Shown one piece after another: positions 45,442 to 57,089 of a stretch of 64,000 nucleotides of DNA; position 1 is the stretch's first letter; the number at the start of each line of letters is the position of its first letter. The DNA lies in the NCBI RefSeq assembly GCF_023078275.1, contig NC_062979.1, positions 12,158,502-12,222,501 of the forward strand, read 5' to 3'. Both the position numbers and the translations under genes were made by a program. The notes beneath the pieces were generated by a model. It ran no database searches and was not told where the DNA came from. It saw only the letters and a list, made by a program, of their open reading frames with translations. The stretch is from Leguminivora glycinivorella (taxonomy: Eukaryota; Arthropoda; Insecta; Lepidoptera; Tortricidae).

Positions 45442-47617
45442 AGCCCATAGCATTAATTTTCCGATACGAAGTCAAAACTCTAGGCAGTGACATTGAAGAC
45501 TAATGACGGACAGCGCTTATCGATAGATATTCATAATATAAATAATAATTTCCATCAAATTCATGTCACACGCCTAGCACGAACCATTATCCATGTCTAT
45601 AAATAACAGCAAGTGCGTCTTATAAATTATGAGCGTGCTAGCTCACTCATTTGCCGAGTCCCACGGGCTTCGGGCCAATCACGGCTGGCAACTTTATTAC
45701 GGGAAAAGTTATGGGATGCGTCATGTGAGATGAAGTTGTTATGTAGGTTGGGATGGGATATATGCTTTTATTGACAGTGGTTGAGTAAAATTAGGTTTCC
45801 GATTCATATATTATCGTCATTTCTAGCAACATGGCACTAGATACTTTCATTAAGCAACTAAAACAAATCTGTAAGAAGAAATTTAGATTAAAAAATAATG
45901 CTGTTATTTAATTTTATGTACTATGGACAAATAGTTTGAAATTATTGTGTCCAACAAAGACCATTATTAACTGATATGAGTAAACATTAGAATGTTTACG
46001 AAATAGGTACAAGAACAAACTTTTACAAACAAGCACTTATAACTATGACTACGAAAATCTCTGCACTTTGCTTCACTTGTACCTAACTTTATACTTTGCA
46101 CCGATATCAGAATATAATAGTAGCAAAATAAATTAAATATAGGACCACAAATCCGAATCTTCATTCATGCCAATTAAAGTAAAAAAGACCAAATTCCTTT
46201 AAAATATTGAATAATTAATTGCAGTATCTATAACTGAAGCACACTGAAGTATAATTACGATTCTGTTTCAAACTACACTACAGTAACAATTCCAGTTTAA
46301 ACACAAACTAAGCATCCAGCACACATGAAAAAGCATCCTTCAGCCTCCAGAAATAAATAAGCGCGTGAAGAAGATATATGGCACGGCGAGGGAATACAAT
46401 TCCGGCAGAGGTCTTCCCCGTTAGTACAAATGTAAGTAAATTTGAATAAAACATAAACGGGGTTAAAGTTCGCTCGTTTTTTGTTTTCGGGTTGTGGACT
46501 ATGGATTTCTGTAAAAGCTGGCTGGATTGTAGGTATATATTATTATGTTGAACAACAACATTTAATACTCGTAATATGAAAATAAGGTTAACATTTGGGT
46601 AAAAGTATGAAAGCGTGTTGCTTACAAAAAACTGAAAAGACTAACTTTCTTTATAAAGCGATATTGATATCACTTGTACCTATTAGATACTAGTAAAATG
46701 GAGAAATCTAATAACTGTTACACCTTGGTGGACACTAAACGCCTATAGGTGTAATCTCATTGTTCGTTCTATGTAATTATTGTGTCTGGAGAAGTGTCCG
46801 ACAAGGTGTCAATGGTTAGTGGTGAGTACGTTAGCTACGCTATAAATCATGACAAATTACTCACCAATTTAGCATATTTTACGTTTCAAATATTTACTTA
46901 GTAAGTAGCGTACGTCAACTAATATTCTCGACACTCGTAGCACCTGGCACTATTTAAGTAATTTAAACATGATTTAAAAGTTTGAGCCGCTACGCTAGTA
47001 GTGTAATCATCATTCCACAATTTTGATTCTTGCGATAAAAGCGCATAAAACACGCTAATATTTATTAATTTCAACATTTAAACATATTGATTATTTAATG
47101 TAACCAAATAATAAAATAATACACATAATGTGTCATGTGCCATGGTTTAAATGACATATTCAGAAGTTTTTAAGTGTCCAAACCGTGCAAAATTGCAACC
47201 ACTAGAAGCATATTTCCGTCTGTCTTTTAACTATCGTGAATTTTGAAATATGCCAGGTGATTGTAACAGTTGTAATATTATATTTATAGAAACTTTGAAA
47301 CACCGTGCTGCAGTGCATATATAAAATAGTAATTCAAAATATGCATTTCTTTCTCTTATCACTGTGTGCATGAGTACGACTCGGACTTTAGAGGTTTTTT
47401 TAAGGGGATCTGTACAAAAAACTCGATACTTACCTCTTTCTTAGTAAACAGTATTGCAAAGAGTATAATAATATAGTATTAGAAAAAGAGAGCCATCTCT
47501 CGAGCAAACGTGGACGCACGTTGATGCAAGCGCCCCAAGCGTGTCTTTGGTGTACTAAATCTTATGCATGTGTGCACGCACACATGCTTACCTATAATTA
47601 TTACATTCTGGGCTTTC
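45442..47617. other. Unannotated stretch with one small MITE
   Basis: Apart from the small TIR element at 46720-46809 and a palindrome CATGTGTGCACGCACACATG near 47567, nothing is recognised. Confidence 0.4.
46720..46809. mobile_element. Small TIR element, ACACCTTG ends
   Basis: Inverted ends ACACCTTGGTGGACACT and AGTGTCCGACAAGGTGT enclose about 55 bp. Outermost bases and target duplication uncertain. Non-coding. Confidence 0.65.
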
Positions 47618-47750
47618 GTAGTCACCAACAATGAGATGTATTTATTTTTTCATTTTATTGCCTACAATAATATCATCACGTTTTTATTTCGTATAATATT
47701 GTTGCAGACAATAAAATGAAAAAACAAAACATCTCATTATAGGTGACTAC
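47618..47750. mobile_element. MITE with GTAGTCACC ends
   Basis: Inverted ends GTAGTCACC and GGTGACTAC, followed inward by ATGAGATGT / ACATCTCAT and TTTTTTCATTTTATTG / CAATAAAATGAAAAAA. 133 bp, non-coding. Confidence 0.75.
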
Positions 47751-47970
47751 ACAGTCAAGGGGACAGTCATGAAAAAGTAAAGAAAAAAAACAGTATGTGC
47801 CGATTGATTTATTTATTTATTAGGCCGAAAATATAACTGTAATATATAACTGTACACATAAAGAAAAGGAAGATAGGGCTTAGAGAATAACATTAATTAC
47901 TTAAGTAAAAACTTATATAAATATAGTTTGTTCAGGTAATCTCACATATTATAATGGTTACACAAGCAAG

Positions 47971-48097
47971 CCTGACCAGAAATCATGACTAGGCACCATG
48001 TTGCGGAGTTTCATAAAAACTTTCTTTATAGGTAATTGCTGAATTATTACCGCATACATCACAATAACAGCATCGGTCATAGTCATTTCTGGTCAGG
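47971..48097. mobile_element. MITE with CCTGACCAGAAAT ends
   Basis: Inverted ends CCTGACCAGAAAT (47971) and ATTTCTGGTCAGG (48097), interior containing AGGCACCATGTTGCGGAGTT. 127 bp, non-coding. Confidence 0.7.
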
Positions 48098-48190
48098 GTT
48101 TAAATTCTAATGAACACAAGTCAAATTATGTTCTATTGAAAATATTTCAACTTTTGCTATCTTAAAGTAGTCACACCACTATATATAAAT

Positions 48191-48310
48191 TAAAACCGAA
48201 ATAAATTACACATATGAAAGAAAAAGTGACCAAGGCCTCCAGTACCCAGCCTCAGGCACTGGACGCCTTGGTCACTTTTTATTGCATATGTGTAATTTAT
48301 TTCGGTTTTA
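48191..48310. repeat. 120-bp near-perfect palindrome
   Basis: Arms of 53 bp (48191-48243 and 48258-48310) with few mismatches around a 14-nt centre. The arm runs TAAAACCGAAATAAATTACA...AGTGACCAAGGC. Probably a MITE; the minus frame at 48190-48387 is a by-product. Confidence 0.8.
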
Positions 48311-48515
48311 AACTTTAAATTATTATTGTATAATACATGACAGGGTAAAATAGTAAACAATAAGTGTGCTAATAGTAAATAAATCACTAATACAAGAGGA
48401 AATTGACCCGAAATATGTCGCAGCAGTAGCTATATAATAACGTGAGTACAACCGTAGGTTCATAAAATATTTGAATATGTCTCACGAAATTTTAACGTCT
48501 ATAATAAAGACTGTA

Positions 48516-48649
48516 CAGTCGCCATCAGATATATAAGAGCGCCCGAGGTACTCAAAAATATCTGAATACGCCTCTATTGCCTAGGCGTTAGATGCGTGTT
48601 CAGATATTTTTGAGTACCTCGGGCACTCTTATATATCTGATGGCGACTG
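48516..48649. mobile_element. TA-flanked MITE, CAGTCGCCATC ends
   Basis: 134 bp with ~50-bp inverted arms starting CAGTCGCCATCAGATATATA (left) and ending TATATATCTGATGGCGACTG (right), flanked by TA (48514-48515, 48650-48651). The arms are nearly identical, so the insertion is fairly recent. Non-coding. Confidence 0.87.
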
Positions 48650-49119
48650 TACACGATAAAATCTGGCCAAACATAATATGGCAAATCTTTTAATACAAAA
48701 GTGAATTTTCAAGCAGGACCGTTTCCATATAATTTATGGATATCAACCTACAAATTAAAGATATAAACATACCATAACGTTGGTTGGTCTATAAAATTTA
48801 GCAGTATATCTCATGGTACCAATATTTTTTTGTCCACTGTCTTCTGGCAGTCTTTACAAAACTTTCCTGTTAAAAAGTTTTTTTAATGTTCAATAATATT
48901 AGCCAAAACATACCGAAACATTACTGATTCCACAATAGTAAACATTTTTCTGATTGTAATGAAAGTTCTGAGGTTTTCTAACTTTGCTGAGTTCGACTTT
49001 TTGACGCTTTTTAAAAACAACTTTCAGTGCTTGGAGTAGAAAGTTTTCCTGACTCCTAAATGTCGAAATGAGTTACAATAACTATTTTTTTGGTATGATG
49101 ACATTTTCTAAAAAAAAAA

Positions 49120-49282
49120 CCATACACCTGCGATAGATGTTAACTTCGATTGCTATTGAGAAACGGGCTTTACAATTAACTCACACTAAGTAAGTGTCAA
49201 AACTATTTCATGTCAATCGCATATCAAACACAGAGCCCGTTTCTTAACAGCAATTGATGTAACATCTATCGCAGGTGTATGG
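49120..49282. mobile_element. MITE with CCATACACCTGCGATAG ends
   Basis: 163 bp with ~45-bp inverted arms CCATACACCTGCGATAGATG...GAGAAACGGGCT and AGCCCGTTTCTTAACAGCAA...CATCTATCGCAGGTGTATGG. It sits 125 bp downstream of THAP exon 2. Non-coding. Confidence 0.78.
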
Positions 49283-49407
49283 GATTTCTCAAAAAAAGTT
49301 ACGAAATAAAAAAATTAACCATGCTATTCTGTTTCCTATAATGGACCTAACTATATGCCGAAATTAACGGAATTCAATAAAAGCACAGTGTATAATTATT
49401 TACCCAC

Positions 49408-49614
49408 CTTCAAAATTCACAGATGGTACAGCTTTATAAATTAAGCGGTGGCATGCTACTTTTTGCTCTGGTGTAAAGTGATAGTCACAAATCTTTTTAT
49501 TTTTATATATCTTCAAAGGGTCAGTCTCCTTTACTTTATGTCCAACAATTGACAGCCAACTATCAAACAATTCAGCATTTCTTTCCGGATGAGGAAAACC
49601 GTGCATGGGTGCAC
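49408..49614 (-). CDS. THAP-domain protein, coding exon 2
   Basis: Minus-strand exon: acceptor TTGCAG|GT at 49615, 207 nt, phase kept from exon 1. It encodes GAPMHGFPHPERNAELFDSW and onward, with the second zinc pair in ICDYHF (C61, H64 of the spliced protein), the invariant proline and tryptophan (P26, W38) and the closing AVPSVNF motif. With C11 and C15 from exon 1 this completes the C2CH THAP finger (45 residues between the pairs, within the family range). The end is ambiguous. GAAG|GTGGGT may be a donor to a further exon that I could not find, or translation continues two codons to the stop at 49402-49400, giving a THAP-only protein of 89 residues. THAP proteins bind DNA in the nucleus; the target and role here are unknown. 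Confidence 0.85.
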
Positions 49615-50462
49615 CTGCAACATATGATAACATTTGAATCAAATTAGCACATCGTTTCTTTTAACTACACATTTAACCTGTAGTAGTATTTTAACTTGGA
49701 TACCGTGGTGGTAAACCGTCTTGCTTAATCTTATACGAAAAATTAGAAATACCCAAAACGCATAGGCCAAGTGTATTTATTATTTATTTATTTAATAAAT
49801 ATCTTACATAGGAAGTAGGAACTTAAATGTAAATACAATGTCCCCCAAAACTATTTACACAGTTTGACTGTGGGATCTGGGTGAGTCTAAAGGTACATAA
49901 TTATAATTCGTTGTCATGGTATGATGTGCATAAAAATCTTTAATAAACTTCCTCAATCGATAAAATAAATAGACAATCTTAAATTATTCAAAAAATCCCT
50001 TAACACATATCTAATTAACAAAGCCTTCTATACATTGCAAGAATTTTTTGATGACAGAATGTTTAATTAATACCCATTATGATAAAATTAAGTAGCTTAA
50101 TTCTAAAGAATCTACAGTATTACTAATAACTTGTAAAACCTAATTTGTAATTTATTTATATACCTACTATTAAGTAGTTGTAAGATTGCTGCGCCCTTGC
50201 AGGGTCATATTACTCCCCCATGTAATATGTTTGCAATAAATGCTTTGTTTGTTTGTTTAATGAATACAGATCTACAAAAGTATATTGCCAATGATGGTTA
50301 GGTAGTTCACAAATAAATGAGGCATCTAAATTTTGTCTAGGTAGTGTTTGAACAAAGCTCTCTTAAATCTATTTTTGTTTTTCTCCGCATCACAGCGCAA
50401 TATATATATGAAGAAATAAATACCACGCAAATGGAAAATGTATCAAAAACTACTTTACTTAC
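49615..50462 (-). other. THAP intron 1
   Basis: An 848-bp intron with GTAAGT donor and TTGCAG acceptor on the minus strand. It contains a LINE 3' end in the opposite orientation (49911-50263). Confidence 0.8.
49911..50263 (+). pseudogene. 3' end of a Jockey-type LINE
   Basis: The plus-strand translation reads KIFNKLPQSIK, then an in-frame stop, then IDNLKLFKKSLNTYLINKAF and a tail to FFDDRMFN and a stop at about 50068-50070. This is the C-terminus of a Jockey/CR1-like ORF2. About 190 bp of 3' UTR follows, ending CAATAAATGC and a (TTTG)n tail. The internal stop and 5' truncation make it inert. Confidence 0.75.
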
Positions 50463-50517
50463 CCAAATCCGCACAGCCGAAAATGCAATACCGTTTTTTT
50501 CTGCCGGGTTCACTCAT
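50463..50517 (-). CDS. THAP-domain protein, coding exon 1
   Basis: The start codon at 50517-50515 opens MSEPGRKKRYCIFGCADL, 18 codons plus one base, ending at TTGG|GTAAGT, a near-consensus splice donor. C11 and C15 are the first two zinc ligands of the THAP finger. The basic GRKKR run before them resembles the family's usual start. Joined to exon 2 the reading frame is continuous (codon GGT across the junction). The gene was found by splicing logic, because the exon is far too short to stand out as a frame. It is the only protein-coding host gene I can support. Its promoter should lie above 50517, but I see no clear core element there. Confidence 0.85.
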
Positions 50518-52125
50518 TATTAACAAGAAATCAACAAAAACACAATTTCGAATTTGAATTGACATAAAAATATTACTTTTGTAACGCCATGTTTTCCAAC
50601 GTTTCGTTTTACGTTGGACATATTCGGACATTGTTTGTAATAAGTAATAGATGTTAATAATGATAATTCTAAAATACTGATATTTAACTTATCAGTAAAA
50701 ATTTAATTTATGAATAAAAATCTTTGTTACAAAATAACGTTAAACGTTCTGTGCTTGACATGGAATATTTCATATATAAACTTTTTAGAAACGTATTTCA
50801 GTGACCCCGCCATCTAGTAGCTCAAGTTGAAAGTACCAAGTTAAGAAATGTTGGTACAAAAAACTCACACGATGTAGCCACTTTCTATGCAAAAAGGGGC
50901 CTCTTCTAAGTTTCCTGCCCCTGCAGTATTGACAACAAATGACAGGTTTCTAAATGACACTGTTTTGTTGGGAAACCTTTAGGAAACTAAAGTTTAATGC
51001 CTTTGTATATTTTGTCCTAGTAATTTTATAGTAACAGTTGTAGTAGTATTGACCCAATATTAGCCGTGGTCATTCCTTGGTACTTAAATATTTGTTCATG
51101 GATACGCTACATGCTGTGCAAAGCTCTTTGACAAGTGCGTTCAATATGAACCTGACTAATGGAACGCTGGCGAAGAATCTTAGCAGCAGCAGCTTAAGGA
51201 TTATGCCAAGAGAGGAGTCAAAGTAAGGTTTATTCTCTTTAAGTAGGGTTTTCAATTATAAACGGAAATAGATACCATAAACTAAAGAAAAAGCTATCTA
51301 GCCCACTTGATTTGTTCCCTACGTTTTCAATCTTTGGCAATTTGCATATACTGAGAAAACCATTGACACCATTTTACTTGCTAGTATCTGAAATTAGAGT
51401 ATTTCCTATTGTTTTGCAGAAACGGGTATATTTCCTACTTAATGACTCGCATTTGTTTGACCGGCGGCGGGTGAGCAATAGCGAAAAATGGAAATTGTCT
51501 ATGGTGATGAGAACGTAGAGCGATCTACAAGATTAGAATACCTATGTAAGTACACGCTACTATTTAAATAATAAATCAAAATAAATGTCATGCACAAAGA
51601 AAAAAATACCATGAACTCGACTTTCCAGAGTTAGAATCCAACCAGCGTCTTTAGGGTTATGTATCAAAAAGGTACAAAAAACCCCTCTTGTTGTTTGTTG
51701 CGGGTTCTATGTGCAAATTGTCTTATTCTTGTGTCAATAAATAAAGTCAATTGATAGTTTCATTTTCGTCACCGGTCAGGCCGATATATCGACAGGATAT
51801 AATTATATAAAATGTATCCCGTGTTGACTGTACTGCCACGCCCAATAAAACACGACAATTTGACAGTGATATAGTAACTTTAAACGGAAGGGTTACTATC
51901 TTACTATTATCCACAAGATAACAATCTAACATGATTTTAACAAACTTTACCCATTTTAATATACTGAAAGCGTATGACTCGTTACGTGTTAGGTACCTAT
52001 TCTTTTAATTAAGGATAGTTCGAAAAAACAGAACAGTGGAACAGTTATAACGCATCACTGTAATTTAAAGTTTTTGTACAAATGTAGTTTTTAAATAAAC
52101 TTACATAAGGAACTTTAAATTATAA
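50518..52125. other. Upstream of THAP; unannotated
   Basis: This holds the presumed 5' UTR and promoter of the THAP gene, with no recognisable TATA box or initiator. No other gene or element is seen. Confidence 0.4.
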
Positions 52126-52308
52126 TCACTACATAGTATAAAACAAAGTCGCTTTCTCTGTCCCTATGTCCCTATGTCCCTATGTATACTTAAATCTTTA
52201 AAACTACGCAACGGATTTCGATGCGGTTTTTTTTAATAGATAGAGTGATTGTAGAGGAAGGTTTACGGGTAGGTATAGTACCCGTGCGAAGCCGGGGCGG
52301 GTCGCTAG
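52126..52308 (+). mobile_element. Non-autonomous Helitron, second family
   Basis: Starts TCACTACATAGTATAAAACA after an A and ends GGGGCGGGTCGCTAG before a T. The 3' end has a hairpin-forming CCCG...CGGG just before CTAG. A CCCTATGT triplet repeat and AACTACGCAACGGATTTCGA are internal. 183 bp, no helicase. Different in sequence from the copies at 17115 and 36154. Confidence 0.78.
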
Positions 52309-52630
52309 TACTTACTAAAATACACCACATCTACGATATTGGTGCAGCCAATGTACTAAATAGGTACTGCTCCTAAGCCAGAATGTAGTTAAAAAGCAAA
52401 ACTTTACTACTCTCAGTATAAAATCAATTTTTTGAAATAACGAAAATAAAGATACACCTAAGTCCAACAATCACATAAGTCCGTATTAATTTATTCAGGC
52501 ATGAAAATGGCAAAAAGTCGCTTATCACAGCTAAAGAAAGACAAATTTATTGCAAGGCAAACCACAACGTTCATAAACTGAGCTAACACTATCGATTTGT
52601 CAGTACCAATATCTAACCTAATCTAATCTA

Positions 52631-52760
52631 CAGTCACCGGCATAAATAAGTGATGATTTCTGTACCTTGTCGCATTTAATCATTTGACAACTTCGTATGA
52701 CATTTCAAACAAAATGTTAATGTGACAAGGTATAGAAATCATCACTTGTACCGGTAACTG
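52631..52760. mobile_element. TA-flanked MITE, CAGTCACCGG ends, copy 2
   Basis: 130 bp. Left end CAGTCACCGGCATAAATAAG, right end with CACTTGTACCGGTAACTG, flanked by TA. Shares AGTGATGATTTCTGTACCTT with the copy at 37460-37574 but has a different centre. Confidence 0.82.
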
Positions 52761-54027
52761 TATATAATTGTATAATCAGTTGTTATTTTATTATTCTCGT
52801 TTATACGTATCTAAAGTAAGAAAACCAAACAATTTAAACAATCTCTCTAGTGACATGCCTAAAGGGTGACTGACAATCCATCGTCGCGAAGGGTGTTAAA
52901 AAACGTCATATGCTTATGGGATTCTCGTGTTATGTTAATGCTTATGCTTGTTTTGCCAGTTTGCGGTTAAATGTATTTTGCTGGCATGCATATTTCAGTT
53001 TTGCTGGGGAGAATAAACAAATTATGGCGGATGGCGGGGTGAAATTTAGCGTTTTATTTTATTTGCAGTTCATGTTTTGAAATCTGGTAGAGGTTACAAG
53101 CTTAATGAACAAATAAGAGTGCTGATACCATAGTCCTAATTTGTGTAACTAAACGCAAGCTATTAAATTCCATTTTTTTAACAAGACACTAGGTACCTTT
53201 AAGTGCTTGCTATATCTTTAACATAAAATGTCAAGTTTACTAATAACACATCTTCAATTATTAGAAAATCTAGAATGTTATCTGCTACAAGCTTCAACTC
53301 AATTTCGGCTTGTAACTGTAATGATTATAAACCGAAATCCAGGCATGTGATAATATTTTCCAATGGCTTCTAACCGTTATATAATATCCATACCAAAAGA
53401 GATAAAATATAATCTCGAGATGAAAATCTTAAAATCGCATCTGTATATTTTATGTCCTATGTGTTCTTACAAATCGCTAAAAACAAACATGGAGACACTG
53501 CATTAAACGGGGGTCACAAATCAGAAATCAATGATAATAATGAGCCACAATAGTGCGTAATAAACCGAATTAGTGCCCCCGCCAAACCGAGCTAAACGCT
53601 AACCCGATCAGGCATAATTTGTGACCAATTAGAATAATGGTCGCCCGTGATGTATGCACGACGTGCATGACTAGTGAAACCATGGAGTCGCCTCTATTGT
53701 TTAAAAGAGGATGGAAAATATTAAGTACCTATTAAATAAAACTATTTGATTGATGTTTAATCTTCATTCATAAAACGATTAATTTTCAAAATTATTTATT
53801 GATAAACATGAAACAGATTATTTATTTACTTATGATTTCACGGAAAATTAAACAGGCCGTGACCAAACAAACAACACTGATAGAACAGTTTAATCTGATT
53901 GTGTTCTTTAAAATTTTCTCGACGAGTATTAGTTTACCGTATAAATGCTTGAACTATTTTTTTTTAATAAAACTATAGAAATACAATTCAACTCAACGTT
54001 CACACCGACGATTTATCCCGTGAACTG
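52761..54027. other. Unannotated stretch
   Basis: No gene or element is recognised. Confidence 0.4.
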
Positions 54028-54104
54028 TAAATTCATTAAACGCGATATAATCCGGTTCCCTAGTTTTATTTCGACAGTAACTATCGCGGTAACCGAAGAC
54101 AATA
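54028..54104 (+). repeat. Copy of the GCGGTAACCGAAGACAATAT retroposon segment
   Basis: Matches 28731-28807 in the same orientation, including CGCGATWTAATCC, TAGTTTTATTTC and CGCGGTAACCGAAGACAATA. It abuts the 5' break of the LINE that follows, so the LINE may have inserted at or recombined with it. Confidence 0.7.
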
Positions 54105-54120
54105 TTTTTTTTGTTAATAA

Positions 54121-55566
54121 CTTGTTTTAATAAATATCTTTCCCGAGGCTTGGAAGCTCGCCAGAGTCAAACCTATACCTAAAGGCAATAGAACAGAACA
54201 CTTCAAAGATCTTCGCCCAATTAGCATTCTACCAGTACTTTCCAAGGTGATAGAAAGAGTTGTATGTAATCAATTCACAAAATACCTGGAGGAAAACAAC
54301 CTGCTGCCACGTACACAATCCGGGTTTCGTAGTGGTCACGGTACGGCATCGGCACTAGCACAGGTTACTGACGATATTATTACAGCATCGGATAAGGGCA
54401 TGGGGTCAATTCTGGTACTCCTGGATTTTTCTCGTGCCTTCGACTGTCTCAATCCGACGTTACTAGTTACAAAACTGAAGTACTATGGCGTTTCACCATC
54501 GTCATGTAAATGGTTCCAGTCATTCTTAACAGGCCGTAAACAATATGTTGAGGTTGTAAATGACCAAGGAGAACTAGAAAGGTCAAAGATCCAGGATGTA
54601 AATCGTGGCACGCCACAGGGATCAATATTAAGTCCTATACTTTTTATTTTGTATACAGCTGACCTGGTACAAAAACTCAAATACTGCAAGGTACATCTTT
54701 ATGCGGACGACACACAAATGTACTACTCCTTCCCACCTCGTGAACTGGACATGTCACTTGAGAAGATAAACGTAGACTTAGAGATTATCGCAGAATGGGC
54801 AAAAAACAACAATCTGATTCTAAATCCAGAAAAGTCACAATTTCTAGTAATGGGTAACAAATGGCAGCGTATAAGGATAAAAGAGCAGAGACCCAGAGTC
54901 GTTATTAGAAACCAGCCGATAACTGAAGTTGAAAATGCTAAAAATCTTGGTATGATACTAGATGGACAATTAAGATACATAGAACACGTAAATATAAAAA
55001 TAAGGAACGCATTTTACAGATTAAAAGTTCTATACAACATTCGGAAATACCTGTCAGAAAAGGTCAGAGAAACATTAGTCGAATCCCTGGTGCTGTCTCA
55101 GCTGAACTATGCAGACATTGTGTACGGTCCAAGACTGCTCTCTATAACCAAACGATGCATACAACGGGTACAGAATGCCTGCATACGTTTCTGCTATGAC
55201 GTCCCTAAAAGAGCCCATATAACACCTTACCTTAATGACAGAAAAATGCTGAACATGGACAATCGAAGGCGTCTTCACTTAGTCTCTACCGTCCGGAAGA
55301 TCATAGAGTTCCAGAAACCGTGTTATCTTTTTGAGAAACTGAAATGGGTTCAGGATACTCGCCTAAAATTACTCAGAAGATGCACAAAACTAATCATTCC
55401 ACAGCACAGGACTGCATTTTCCAGAGGGGGTTTCAAATACGCTGCTGCCAAAATTTGGAATGATTTACCACCTCCCTTGCGAGAGCCTATGTCGTTTGCA
55501 AAGTTCAAACAGTTAACGCAAGCATACCTCCTAGAGACCCAGGCCAAATACCCCCCTCTTAAGTAA
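54121..55566 (+). CDS. LINE reverse transcriptase, partial but uninterrupted
   Basis: The frame is open from 54121 (after a stop at 54118) to the stop at 55564-55566, about 481 codons. It enters at FPEAWKLARVKPIPKGNR, a conserved RT segment, and continues with LRPISILPVLSKVIERV. Counting from 54247, the motifs are LLDFSRAFD (from residue 58), GTPQGSILSP (121-130) and the catalytic YADD (152-155). The C-terminal part has the KIWNDLPPPLREP motif usual near the end of ORF2. No in-frame stop or frameshift interrupts it, so the copy is young or was recently active before truncation. There is no own start codon; the GTG at 54247 is internal. It is not expected to make a working element. Confidence 0.87.
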   Translation, partial: LVLINIFPEAWKLARVKPIPKGNRTEHFKDLRPISILPVLSKVIERVVCNQFTKYLEENNLLPRTQSGFRSGHGTASALAQVTDDIITASDKGMGSILVLLDFSRAFDCLNPTLLVTKLKYYGVSPSSCKWFQSFLTGRKQYVEVVNDQGELERSKIQDVNRGTPQGSILSPILFILYTADLVQKLKYCKVHLYADDTQMYYSFPPRELDMSLEKINVDLEIIAEWAKNNNLILNPEKSQFLVMGNKWQRIRIKEQRPRVVIRNQPITEVENAKNLGMILDGQLRYIEHVNIKIRNAFYRLKVLYNIRKYLSEKVRETLVESLVLSQLNYADIVYGPRLLSITKRCIQRVQNACIRFCYDVPKRAHITPYLNDRKMLNMDNRRRLHLVSTVRKIIEFQKPCYLFEKLKWVQDTRLKLLRRCTKLIIPQHRTAFSRGGFKYAAAKIWNDLPPPLREPMSFAKFKQLTQAYLLETQAKYPPLK

Positions 55567-55626
55567 ATGTATTTAACGTACACCTGCATATTAAAATTAA
55601 AATTAAAAACAACCAAAAGTAGTACG

Positions 55627-55799
<173 letters not shown>

Positions 55800-56119
55800 C
55801 GCAGAATCACGTTTTTTTATAAATATTGTTCTCGCCTTACATACGAGTATACCTCTGTAGTGATCACTCTCTCAAGTCTCAGGGACCAGTTTGAAAACCA
55901 GCGCCAGGCTACCAGGTAGCCTAGCACGTGCTGAAACTGGAACCCATTTGCCATTGCTCGCTCAGGTTTTTATTTAATTTTACTTTTAGTTTTTAGTATT
56001 ATTTTATGTTATGGTTGCCTGCAATTTATTTTAAATAATAGTATTGTAGTAGTTATTAATATTGTATTCTATACTGTTTTTGGCAAATAAAACGATTCTT
56101 ATTCTTATTCTTATTCTTA

Positions 56120-57089
56120 ATCCTTCGTACGTGCAAAATACTAAAAAGTGCATTGGAATAAGCGCAATTAAAAATCTACATAAACACATAAGAACTATTT
56201 ACTTACAGGTTTTATTACATCGTCATAGATTAGACGTCTAAACCTTACACAAACAACACTACTCCACGCCACCCCCTGTTCGTTAATAAATGTTTGGGGA
56301 AGCGTTTGTCCGGGCCGTCAATGTCACCGTACAGTGCGTGCAGAGTGCTGCAGTCTTGCGGCGCGGTGCATCGCAATCGCAATTACAAATACATGGGCCC
56401 ACACTATGGCGTTATTGAGCGGGGTAAGGTAGGTATGTGGATTTGGAAGCAGATGTGCGTAGGCTAGGCTAGACCAATAGCTATATTACTTATATTTAGC
56501 ATACCTATTGATTTACTTTCTTTTTGGCAAACTTGCAAATATAATGTGTACTTATTTTGTCAGCTATTGAATTAAATTAAATTACAACGGTTTTTATAGG
56601 AAACTAGTGTCTCAAAAAATCATTAATGATCTGATCTGGTTAGCTAACTGGTCCTATTTTAAAATGTTAGTTTGCTAACAATCCTTGCATTAGGTACCCT
56701 CTTTCTGTCATGATTCCTGGGTGTATTCGTTCTAACATAACTAATATTATGAGTAATATTAATGTACTTACTTCATATTTCAAAAGTTATATAAATATCC
56801 TTCACATCATTCATAACTACATAACCAATAGACAGTTACATTGCTATACATAACAATTCGAACATCAGACGTCATGTCCGTCGAATCGTGTCCTTCGGGA
56901 CCTCTTCTAACGTATTGTCAAATGTTAAGATGTATTGCACAGTTGCATTGCATACCAATTATTACTAGCATCTGTACATCTCGTAATCAATTACTTTAAA
57001 AATGAAGTTGTACAATATGTATTTACTAACTCTCCAAACATAAATATTGAAATGTTACTTCTTTTTTGTGTTTGATGGCTTTGACTGTG
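56120..57089. other. Unannotated stretch
   Basis: A locally GC-rich patch (about 56300-56400) is the only compositional feature. No gene is recognised. Confidence 0.4.

Noticed and set aside
54483..55278. Minus-strand frames within 54483-55278
   Set aside because: Antisense shadows of the LINE reverse transcriptase.
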